Below, one piece after another: positions 13,601 through 24,540 of a DNA stretch of 64,000 nucleotides. Positions within the stretch are counted from its first letter, which is position 1. Each line of letters begins with the position of its first letter. The notes under the pieces were generated by a model. The model was not told where the DNA came from. It worked only from the letters and a program-made list of their open reading frames with translations, and did not search any database. Both the position numbers and the translations under genes were made by a program. Source of the DNA: Camarhynchus parvulus (taxonomy: Eukaryota; Chordata; Aves; Passeriformes; Thraupidae); the NCBI RefSeq assembly GCF_901933205.1, contig NC_044574.1, positions 18,461,733-18,525,732 on the forward strand, in the 5' to 3' direction.

Positions 13601-16600
13601 CCTTGAATATGAATTATTTTAATCCTCCAGCAATTAACAGTCTTTTGCATGAAAATAAAAAAAAAAGCTGGGAGTGCAACCTTACTTTTGTTTTGCTAAT
13701 TTATTTGGTCAGTAGTTCATTTTTTCATTATTTCAGTGTGTGCACGTCCTACTTAAAATATTTTTTTACCATTACATTTTTACATCCATCTTTTTCCCCT
13801 TTTTTTTAAACCTGGAGTTTCCCACTCTCAAATATATTTCATGGAAGGCTTTCTGTAGTAATTTTGCATTTTTGAGCACAACCTATGCATTTAACCACAC
13901 AGCCTTTTAGTTTGGAGAAGAGTAATCATCTTTTATTTGTAAAACCATTTTAAAAAGAGAGAGAATGAACTGCCACAGAAGAATTGGCAGATTTCCTTTA
14001 CCATGACCAGGTCTCCTTGATCTCCTCACTGCTTTCTTGCTCCCCCCACCACAATTACCATCAATACTTGTAATGTATTCAAAGCATGGCAAGTTCCTGA
14101 CAACCAAGATGGAAGCAAAGTTCTCTGTCCTCAAGCTACAGCTGTTGAAGGCCCTAATCCAATACACCACACATCCATTTATAACCTGTAAGCAGTTCCC
14201 TTGACTTCCAAGGGTTTACTGTTGAGCAATTAAGTGGTCTGCTGGATCAAGGCCTAAGCAAACTGAGACATGTAGGTAGCAGGCAGATAAAATAAGTAAT
14301 ATCATGAATGACAAGTCAAAGTTTAGCAGATATATCAATTCACAATGTGCTGTTTGACCCAAAAATATAATTTAAAAAAGAGACAGAAAAAGAAAGGAAA
14401 TGGTTGAAGTAAATTATCTCGTTGGAGTGAGTTTGTGAGTTTTACAATCCAAATAAACTTCTGACATTGTGAATTGCTCAGTCCAGGGAGCCTGTGACAA
14501 CTCTGGATATCTTTTATGAAGCCATGCACACATTCCTAAAATGAAGTTCCATCAACTCTTCAGGAATCATTACACCAGACACACATTCTAAGCTTCAAAA
14601 AAGTTCACTGCAACACAAAGTATCATAACATTGACCTGCTATAGCCCAAGTCATTGTGCTCTGAAAGACAAAAAAAAAAGGGCCAAATAAACAGACTTGT
14701 AGTCAAAATGAGAAGGCAAGTGAATTTTTACAACCAACAGCTGCCTCAAAAATAAAATTAGGAAAATTCTCCATCTTAAACAATCAGCTCCATGGTCTCA
14801 AAAGAAGGCTAGAAGGCTGACTACAGGACCCTGAATTGCAAGCTATACTATTCCCATTCTGTCTTTTTTTTTTCCCTTAATTACTTCAATGTTTGGTAGA
14901 GTGAAGCAAATTAGAAAATACATCATTAGTATTTTTTTAATTATTAGAACAATAAAAAGCTATTGTTCATCTGATCTACAGACTGATCCAAGTATGGCAG
15001 CAGACACCAACCTAAAGAAACAAGCAACAGATGAATAGAGTGAAATGCAGCAAGTGATGAATGGGGTTTTAGTCAGTTTGTGCCACAGTTTTCCAACTGC
15101 AAAATAAGATTACACATTTTTAATAATTAGACAACAATGGCTTTCAAGACACCAGGTAGATGAAAGCCTACATGATCCTTCTCAATGGGCTCATGACTTC
15201 AATGAGACAAAGGGGAAAGCATGAGATAGCAAAAAGGCTTGTTCAGGGAACCAACCCAGCAAGCATCAAATCCAGCATCAGTATTAAACAAAAAGAGATG
15301 GTATTAATGGTAAACAGGGAAAAACTGAATTATGCAAAGGCTTTAAAATGACAAGAGGTGTAAAGTCCAAAGTACTACATGAAACAAAGTATGGACTTCA
15401 ATTTGTATTTTTAGGTAAAGGTAAGAGAGTAAGTAGGGGCAATCAAGACACTATGTACAACCAGAGCTTATATTGTATACAGAATGGATGGATACATTGG
15501 GGTTACTGTGAGAAAAAGGCTGATTAATTCACAGTGACAGAAAATCATGTAGGTGGTGACTTTAGGGTCAGAGCTTTAGGGGATCAGAAATAAACAAATA
15601 TGCAAGCCAGTATGTGGAAAATCATCAGAATTTAGAAACAGCCTCTTTGAAAGGAAGGGGTTGAAAATGATGCTTGGATTATGTCCTTTAGTGACATGAG
15701 GAAAGTCTCTGCAATGGGAAGAGACTGAGTGTGATTCTGGACTGTTTCTCACACTGATTTTGTCTGTGGACTGGTATTTTTCCAGGCATGAATAACTCTG
15801 TATAATACAGAAACAGATCACAGCAACTGACAGTGGAAAACTTTCTTTGTGAAATACACACTAGGAAACTCATTAAAGTACAAGATATTACCTCCCCCTA
15901 CAGTAGAGACTGACAGCATTTACTCATTCTAGCAACTGTAATAATGTCTCTTCTCTTCTTTATCCTTCTAATAACCAGAACATAGATCATGAGGTCAAAA
16001 GTGGCAGAAAAATTTACATCACCTTCAGCAGGCTTTGCATACAGCCTACAACACTTACTCTTAATTCTTCCCTCCTCCACAATTTCAATCCTAATCTACT
16101 AATTCCAGAGTATTGTGAAACTCTTTAATCAGCAGCAGCATGATTTGTGGTTCAGTGCTACCCTTCTGGAACATTTGTACAGGTGAATACAACCATAACA
16201 ATATGTGAAAAGCGTCCTACAGGACAACAGAGGGAATCTACAGTTTAAAAAATCCATATATTTTCTGGCATGTATTTTGTGAGGGGGATGATTAAATATT
16301 CTATAAGCAATTAGTAAATTGTCAATAGAATTCAATAAAAAACTAATTATTTGTTACAATAACCATCAACTAGTGCCATTTTGTTTGTGAAGGTTTGTAA
16401 ACTACTTCCATTTGAGAAGTAATTGATTCCATTTTTATCATTTGCTCAAGTTTATGTAGTTGTTCACATCCAAAGAGATGATAACATCTATTTGCAGCAA
16501 ATTATACATTAAATTCCTCATTCAAAAGCTGTAATGGAAAACAAAATGCTAATTTGTGCTGTAAACGGAAGTACAGAATCATAATCACTCATTGTTAACA

Positions 16601-19329
16601 TTAGGAACTAAATTGCTCTTGCAAATAATAAAATGGGTTAAAAATGTGGAGAGCTTTAGCAAGCCAAAGTACCAGTGCCTCTTACTCACTCATGTTATAT
16701 TACAAGTGATGAAACGAACCTTTCCTCTGCATGCCAGCACAAACTGCCCCTTTTTGAGGGAAAGAATAATGGCCTTATGATTGCAGCATAAGGGTGCATG
16801 CCAGGTGACCCATTCTATCCACAAGCCTCCAACCAGCTTCCCAAATACGGGCTTCCATGCACTCTCTGCTAGACAGACTCAGCTGGATGCAAGGACTGTC
16901 TACACAAGTACTGTACAACTGCAAAGCTGGAAGAGTCAGAGAGCTGGTGCTGAGGATCCGAGGTCTACACGACACACTCTGCACCACACACTTCAAGGTA
17001 CAGTTTGATAATTTAACTCCACCCTAAATCTGCTCTCATCTCCTTAGCTGAATATAAATTTGTAGCTCAAATGTGCTGGGGTACTCCTGGAACACAGTCC
17101 AGCTTTATCCAGAAGGAATTCTGATCAATTGCAATGAGACTAGCCTACAACACTAACCAAAGCACAGCAGTGTTGGGATGAGCAGAGCACACTCCTGCCC
17201 TCAGGAAAAGTGCTAGCGTAGACACACCTCTCATCATTTTGGGTCACAGTGAGTTCACATGGAACCGCAAATACCCAATTTCTCCTTCCAAAATTAGCAC
17301 CAGTGTCACAAGTGCTATAACGAGAGCAAGGGTTGCTCTCCTATTAATCTGTCTTCACCTTAATTTTACCTTTAGAGAGGAGACAGTAACACACAGCTAT
17401 GCAGCAGAAGGAGAATCTTAACTGGCACTTGTAGAGAACACAGAGCCTAAGACAAAAAATACTGTAGAATTATTTGGCTTCTGTCCTTTTTAGCAGTTTT
17501 ACAGCCCTATAAGTTTTAAATGTACAAGGAGTTTTGCTCACACAGCAGACAGACACATCATAGGAAATTAAAAAACCACCGACACATTAGGACTGTGCAC
17601 CTGCTCTTCCACATTTCATTAAGCCTCCACACCTAAATGTACGTCAGGTTCTCTCCTCCGTGCATCCGTTGTGCTGGTATCCCTCAGTGATACCTTCTGG
17701 TCATGGCGAGACAAACTGGATCACAAGCATCCACACCGCCTCAGGAAAAAACATTAAAAAACCCATTAACTTTTGGTGAGTCAGATCAGATCATTAAAAT
17801 CTAAATTATAAGTGCCAGATAATATGTTGAAAAAACATGTAAATGTTTGTAAATAAGCTGATACTTCTTATCAAGGCTTTCCTAGTTTATATTGTATAGC
17901 TCAAATCCATGTAAAATAGCTTATTTGCCAGCCTTTTCTGTTATTAGTATTAAAAAAATATAATTATGTTATCAAAAAATGAAAATTGCCTTTTAGGTGA
18001 CCAAAAGAAAGTTCCACTTCTTATGTAGTAAATCATTTTACTGCTGCCCTTTTATATTTAATACCCTTCTGCAGTACCCATTTATCTCTACACTAGCAAA
18101 GTGTACACATTGATTTCCTATGGTCTCTCTGGAAGAAGGTTCTGCTTCCCTGATGATGAGTACAAAGGGTGGATGACCCCATTCTCATTCCAATGCAAAC
18201 CCTGCACTTTTACATTTCTGCTTAGACCACATGAACATTTGACCAGCTAAGAACTCCCTGCCCTCTTCCTTCAGAACACATTGCTAGAACTACTGACATT
18301 CTCTCCTGAACAAAACTGTATTTTTGAAAATCCCATCTAATGTATAGAGCACTGAACAGCATTAGTTCATCGCAGCCATAACTGTAACTGACAATCTGCA
18401 CATGAGTTTTTCCTCTAAAATTAGATACAACAATAATATCTTGCCCATTTTCTGCATGTGCTTTAAAGTTGTGCTATTGTGCTCTACTGTGTAACTATTC
18501 AGTTGCTGCTCTCTGGGGCATGAGGAAATGGTTCATTCCTAGTTTAAACCATGCTTTTTTTGTGAGATGAACCTGCCATCAGAATACACTTTTCAAAGCT
18601 ACTGTGTTGAATGAGCAATTTAGGCATTAATCACTGAAAGAAAGGGAATCGTGTTTAACAACATTTTTAATAAAGTCCTGTTTTACCTGTTACCTGTTTT
18701 TAATAAACTACATCTTTCTCATTATCCTATCATTTATCATTTGCTGGGATGTCAAGAAAATAGGTGTCTTCAGTTTCACTTTCATTTTTACTGCTATTTT
18801 TTCAGCTTTGTGCACGAACACCCCTTGAAGTCAGGAAAACGTCAAAACCAGGATTCAGTCTTTTTTAAAATTACATAGTATTTTCTGTTAATACTAAACC
18901 AGGATTGCATTTTTTTCCTAACTAATTTAGTTTTGACAGCCTTCTTTTAATTTGCACAAATGTTACCAGCTCTGTTAAAACGTAACTTCAGTTGAATCAT
19001 GGTATTATTCCATTGGTTTTCACCACCAGAAAATGTACAACTATTGACTGACTCTTTTTCCATTTAAGAAAAACATCTTCAAAAACCATAAAGTGCACTG
19101 TCCAATCTCGTACAGATTGGTATTTCTCATACACAGACATACTCGGTATATGCTCAACACATGCAGGGCATTAACACAAATTAATCCAGCACATTGCCAA
19201 ACCTGCGTAGATTTCATGTTCTACTGCTCAAATAACATTAAAGGAAAAAAAAAAAAGAAAATATGGAAACAAAAGTAAGTCTAAAAGTCTGTTTTGGTCA
19301 ATTGCCCCCGAGAAGTGGCCATTGGTCAC

Positions 19330-19358
19330 ACTCTAAGTAAAAGAATTTTACTTAGAGT
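19330..19358. repeat. Perfect 13-bp inverted repeat with 3-nt spacer
   Basis: ACTCTAAGTAAAA, spacer GAA, then TTTTACTTAGAGT. It would form a short AT-rich hairpin or cruciform. No associated gene. Confidence 0.9.
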
Positions 19359-21259
19359 AAAATTCATAAAAGCAATATACTACACTCAGTTCAGCTCCCC
19401 AAAAACACTGGCACAAAGCTACGCTAGGGCACTTCTGTCCCTGCTCATGTAAAGACAAGGAGGCAAGCCACAAGGCTGGCTCTTAGCTTCATCTTTCGCT
19501 GACTTACTAATATCCACAGAATACATTTTGCCCAAGTATGTTGTACAGTGCACTGCTATGTTTGAAAACATGGGACAAAGAAAATGGTGCCAGTTACTAA
19601 GTCCACAGCTGAGAGTTGCAAGGAAAAATCTCTGAAATAATGGCATCAATCCAGCAGCACACTCCTCATTTACTCCCATACTGCAAGGATTTTGATGTCA
19701 AATTAAAATAAGTATCCAAATTTATGTGTTAGTCATAGAATTTCGTTCATAAAAAGTACATTTCAAATTATTTTCAAGCACTTCCCAACCACATAGATTA
19801 GTAACACAACAACATATCCAATCCTTAACTGGAGAATGAAAAATAATTAATACAAATAATGCTGCCAGTTCAGCATAGACAGGTTATACCGAGAAATATT
19901 ACTGCTCTTGCAAGGCTGAGTACCCCGTGCAGCACTTAGAAATAGCTGTTATTTACTCATGTCTACTAATTAAGAAACAGATGTAAAGAAAATTTCCAGA
20001 AGACTCATTCAGGAAGGTTCCGGCAAAAATAAAGAACCAGAAGTGACAGTCTAAAAATGAAGAACACAGAATAAATCAACAGGAAATCTGATGGATATTC
20101 CTTCATCTCAGTTTTATACACACTGGCAAGACAACATAGGTAAGTTTATGCAACCACAGTTCAAAGTTCTCAGGATTTAAGTCTACAAGTTTGACTGCTC
20201 TGGAATTTAGCATAATGGTTAAGTCCCTGTACCACAATAACTATAAAAAAAGATAGCAAGCTTCAGGAGAACACTCAATCTCTTTGAAGTTATCCTTAAT
20301 AATGTGAAGTCTTATTTGTAACTAATATGGAGCCTTATATTCTGGAAGACTATCTAAGAAATTGATTCAAAACAGACTTCATAAAGTTTCTAGACATGAT
20401 TTCTCCATTACAAGCATTTTTGCGATGCACTTTGAAATTTAATATGCAATGGAAAAGCTCCTTCCAAGAATATTACCAACAAATCACGCATATAAGCTTG
20501 TGCTTAAAAACGACCTGCAATAATGCACCAAAATATAAAGGTTGAAACACATCTCTCAAACTCCCTGAATTATAAAGCAAACATCATAGCTCTCTTCTCA
20601 CAGCTGCCAGACAGTATATTATGCTTCTAGAAGTCACTATTCTGTTTAACCTGACTGGTTCCATTGTTGAGTTTTATTTTGATTACTTGTACTCTCATTA
20701 AAGCCTTGAGATGCCAGGAAAAGATCCTCTGAGAAAGCTATGGCTGAGCTGCTATTGATATTATACAAGGGATCCTTTTACCTCGTACAAGATGTGCATC
20801 ATATTGATTTGGAATAAAAAACTATTTTTCCAGTAGTCAACCCATCTTCTCATATCAGCACTTTTTTTAAAAGTTTTTCTGTTTGCTGTTTTGTTTAAAA
20901 CAAAACAAATTCTATTTCGGCCATGTTGCTAAATTTAGCAAGAAGGTTTGAAAGCTTTTTTTTTTTTTAACTCAATTCACGTAAAAACAAACAAACACGA
21001 ATATGGCTGACAGTCAAGTCTGAGCCAAGCCTGCCTTTTTAAGTGCTAAAACTTGTAAGGAAAACGTATTTGCAGCAAAATCCCATATTCATTTTGATTT
21101 CATATTCAGACTAACATCTACCGCTAATCCTCAGCTGATGAATTTGACTGGTATAAATGGTAACGTAATACGCAAAAGATGAAAATAGAAAGGAGCCTTG
21201 AGCACCAGAAAGAATATGTGTCTTAAAAATTCCTCTCATCTTCACCCTGGAAGCTCTCG

Positions 21260-21480
21260 CAAGCTCATCTGTTCGTCCGTTGTAATGCTATGTAATGATT
21301 ACACCTTCTCCTTCGAAACACCTTTCCTAATCATGCATATTTAATTCAACTTTGTGTATATATCCTACAGTTTATATAGTCCTGCTATAAATAGACCTTC
21401 TGCATTCTGAATTATCTCCCGCGTTTTCCCTTAGATACAGTTCAACACTGGTATTTAGAACAGATCAACTCTGGATTTGC
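21260..21480. promoter_or_regulatory. Possible enhancer next to CpG island, with MEF2-type site
   Basis: CTATAAATAG at 21,385-21,394 is a perfect MEF2 consensus. Around it are CTAATCATGCATATTTAATTC and TTTATATAG, homeodomain/POU-like strings. This AT-rich block lies within 600 bp of the island and would be in the intron after the candidate first exon. Function is inferred from motifs only. Confidence 0.3.
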
Positions 21481-22740
21481 CAGCAATCCTTCCTGCTTCC
21501 ATTGTGATACGGCTTGCTCTCCTAAAGGGGATGTAAGGGAACCTATCATTTCACGATGACATTCTTTCACCGAACTGTTTCGCTACAGAATGAAACTAAC
21601 TTTAGATAAAGGAGCTGGTTTAAACCTGATTTTATTGTCTGCGTTCCTAAGCATTTTCTCCCTCTGATGGTTTCAAAGGAGTCTTCCCTGTAGCTGCCTG
21701 CCTTTTATATCAGGCATGAGCCCTTCTTAAATCCCAGTGACTTGCATGGGCTCGCATTTAGCAGGACAATAACGCACGTTCTGCGTTCATACAGGCACAC
21801 GGGCACCGGTGTGTGCCCTCGGTACGCGCAGAGGAGCCCACGCCCGAGCGGGCTCGGGAGCCCCGGCCACCCCGAGCCCAGCGAGCGCCGAGCTCGGCGC
21901 CAACTCCCGCCTTGGCGGCCCCGGCCACGCCGAGCGCCGGGCCCGGAGCCCGAGCAGCCCCGCCGCGCTTCCGAGCGCCGGCTGCGGCCGCGCCCTCCGG
22001 GCCCCGCCACGGACCGGCCAAGCGCCGCTGTCCCCGCCGGCCGCGGGGCTGCCAGGGGGGCTCCGGGCGGCTCCGCCGAGCCAGGGGGGCTCCGGCGCGC
22101 CCGGAGACGGCGTCTCAGCGCCGGCTCTACGCTTGATGCGTGTCTGGTCCCCACACGAGCCCCCTCTCCTCGGCGCACGCCAGGCTGACTTGTTCCCCGC
22201 CGGGAAGGCTCTCCCGGCCGGGGCGGCACACCCCGCAGGCGGCTGCCCCCGGCACGGAGCGGGCGCTGCCGCGGTGGGCCCGGCGGGGTCCGCTCGCACC
22301 GGGACACAGCGATACGTCTTTATTTATTCGGCTGCCTCGGACGAGCAGGCTGTCAGGGCTTCGAGCCCCACCGCGCCCGGGCTCCCCGGCCGGCCGCTGC
22401 CCAAGGGCGGCCCCGCTGCTCGCCGCTCAGCGCTTGCAACTCCTGGAGCAGCGAAGTGCGCGCGGCGTCTCCCTGCCTCGCCGTGAGGTGTAACCTCAGA
22501 CTGTTCACTGCTAGTTTGGGGGTCTCAGTCGCCTGGAAATTGGGGTCGTAGGGCTGCACGTTTTCCCCTGAGCTCAGCGGGCTCTGTCCCCCGCAGGGGA
22601 AGCGGGGAGGTGACCCCCCTCGTCCCCCCGCGGGCACCACCGCCCGCACAGCCCGGGGCGCCTCTCGCCCGCTCCGCGGCCCGCTTCCATCCGCTGCCCA
22701 ACTTTTCCTGTCACGCCAGCGCCAGAAAACCCCTTCCCCA

Positions 22741-22762
22741 CGCACGCACGCACACACACACC
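22741..22762. repeat. CGCA/CA simple repeat in CpG island
   Basis: CGCACGCACG followed by CACACACACACC, a short compound microsatellite. Confidence 0.85.
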
Positions 22763-23593
22763 GGTGTAGTTTATAAATGACAGTTGCCTGTAGACTTCCA
22801 CCAGACAATCAGCGGGGGCAGCAGACTACAACAGTTATTTAATTAAAGGCGCTTCGGAGGCTCCCAGAATAGCTCTCTACCTCTGAGGCGCGATTTCTGG
22901 TTTCCCCCCGCTCTCCCCCACCGCCTCGCCAGCCGCCCCCCGCTGCCCGAGCCCCGGCGCGGGCGGGAGGGACGGAGCCGGCCGGCGTTACCCGGCTGCG
23001 CGCTCCGCATTGCACAGTCATCAAAGTTAAGTGCGTGAAGGGGGGATCGGGGGTGAATCACAGAGAGAGATGGGTGAGCCGAACTATTTCCACCTAGGCA
23101 GGATCCGAAATTACGGATCTGGATGCGTATGCAGCCATTTCTGCGGGAGGAGGAAGCGGGTGCGGGGGGGTCCCTCTCGCACGCAGCCTGTCACTCGCAC
23201 CCTGCTCCCCCCGCCCGGCAAACTCGCCCGGCTGCCTCAGCGCGGTCCCTCCGTGCAGCCGAGGGCAGGCTCGGGGCACTCCGGTCGAGTTGCCCGGCTG
23301 AGCCCGGAGTTGCTCCCGGGCAACACACAGCCCCCCGCGGGCTACGGCTCTCGCTCCTTAGTCTTCCTCACGGGAGGGGAGGGGGCAGAGGCAAGGAGAC
23401 TGAAAGGCACACGGGAAAAGGCTTTTTTCTCTCATTTCTTTCTTCGGCTGATTTAACCCTCCCACCCGCAACACACATGCTGAACAGAAACACTTCCAGA
23501 CCCTTCCTGCACACACTGGCACCACCTTCGTTTTCCCCCGAGGAGCCGGGCGGGCGCAGCGGCGGCGAGCGCGCAGCACCGGCCACCTCTTAC

Positions 23594-23680
23594 CTGGTTG
23601 TAGGAGGTCTCCCAGGAGGAGGTGTAGTTGTAAAAGAAGGAGGAGAAGCAAGCGTCTTCCGACAGCCCGCAGCCAGCCAT
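23594..23680 (-). CDS. Candidate first coding exon in CpG island (possible distal PPARGC1A first exon)
   Basis: Minus-strand ATG at 23680-23678 in context AGAGGATGG (A at -3, G at +4), followed by 29 codons beginning MAGCGLSEDA and ending TSSWETSYNQ, then CAG|GTAAGA (donor GT at 23593-23592), an ideal 5' splice site. The exon would splice in phase 0. The peptide is rich in Ser, Tyr, Phe, Asn, Cys and Thr, unlike the Arg/Pro/Ala/Gly frames that GC-rich DNA produces by chance, so I think it is really coding. The frame stays open upstream of the ATG to at least 23,959, so a longer N-terminus cannot be excluded. Orientation and position, about 13 kb beyond DHX15 on the same strand, fit the far-upstream PPARGC1A promoter described in human brain; PPARGC1A exon 2 would be hundreds of kilobases to the left. 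I do not recognise the peptide itself, so it could belong to an undescribed transcript. Exon: moderate to high; assignment: tentative. Confidence 0.6.
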
Positions 23681-23956
23681 CCTCTGGGCGCAAAACCTCT
23701 TCGGGAAGGCACGAGCAGCCCTCGCAAACTCTTGCCTCTTGCGCGGTCGCTGCCGCCGCCGCCGCTGCCCCCGCGGAGTGGTGCCGACAGCTTCGCGCTG
23801 GCGGCGGCCGGCGCGGTGCGTGCGGGGGAGCGGGGCTGGCCGGCCGGCTGGATAGATGGACGGATGGCTGGGCGGAGGGATGGAGGCGCGGGTACCGCGT
23901 GTGTCTGAGAGTGTGAGCGCGGCCGTTCGCGGCGGCACCGAGGGGCCGGGGCCGGT

Positions 23957-23962
23957 CACGTG
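23957..23962. promoter_or_regulatory. E-box CACGTG in candidate promoter
   Basis: Palindromic CACGTG within GGTCACGTGCGCGCGC, about 280 bp upstream of the candidate ATG and next to a CCG repeat. Such sites bind bHLH factors (USF, MYC/MAX, CLOCK class). Whether it is used is unknown. Confidence 0.45.
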
Positions 23963-23974
23963 CGCGCGCTCACT

Positions 23975-23995
23975 CCGCCGCCGCCGCCGCCGCCG
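23975..23995. repeat. (CCG)7 trinucleotide repeat
   Basis: Seven perfect CCG units on the plus strand, which is CGG on the strand of the candidate exon. It lies about 295 bp upstream of the candidate ATG, so it is in the core promoter or 5'UTR depending on the start site. Confidence 0.9.
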
Positions 23996-24540
23996 GGGAC
24001 GGGCCGCGCTACAGAGCCCGGCACCGGATCACCAGCGCCGGGCGCCCTCGCCATCCCCGCCCGGCCCCGCTCGGCAGCGCAGCCCCTGCGCACGGGAACG
24101 AGGGGGCGCCTGCGGAACCTGCGGCCGCACCGCGGCGGGGAAGGAGCGGGCAAGTGGCGACGCGCGTCCTCCCCTGCCGCGCCGGGGCAGCGCCGCCGCG
24201 GGCGGGCCCGCCCTCCCGGCCGCGGCCCGGCCTCCCCGCCCCGCCCCGCGCCCGGCCCCGCCGTGCCGAGCCGTGCCGAGCCGTGCGCGCAGCCCCGCGC
24301 CGCCAAAGTTGTGGCTCCGTTCGCAGCCGTGTGGGTACGGGCTCGACACCGGCGCCGCAGCCCGGCCGCTGGCGGCCGAGAAGAAGGGGGCGGGAAAACC
24401 GACGGGAAACTTCTCCAGAGCCGTCCTGGCAGGTGCGATTTCCGCTGATTGCTCCTTTCGGGGGGGGTTTGCCTCGGCACCCGGCCAGCCCCGCACAGGC
24501 GCCCCGGGGCACGGGGGACCCTCCCGCCCTGAGGAAGTGT

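Larger units (their letters stand above)
8316..21259. other. Long AT-rich intergenic stretch
   Basis: About 13 kb with no gene and no recognised transposon. It contains homopolymer A/T runs, paired octamers at 10.66 kb and the 19.33-kb inverted repeat. The open frames here (for example 11,250-11,588 and 11,558-11,974, plus) show no domain or splice context and are treated as chance. Confidence 0.7.
21800..24540. promoter_or_regulatory. Isolated CpG island, candidate promoter
   Basis: About 2.7 kb of very GC-rich, CpG-dense sequence abruptly bounded by AT-rich DNA on both sides. It is the only such island in the window and is not at the 5' end of DHX15. It holds CG-rich tracts, (CCG)7 at 23,975-23,995, an E-box CACGTG at 23,957-23,962 and many GC-box-like strings, with no evident TATA box. 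Unmethylated islands of this kind mark vertebrate promoters. The only gene structure I can support inside it is the minus-strand exon ending at 23,594. Gene order suggests it may be a distal PPARGC1A promoter; that identity is inferred. Long open frames on both strands here are GC-driven shadows. Confidence 0.85.
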
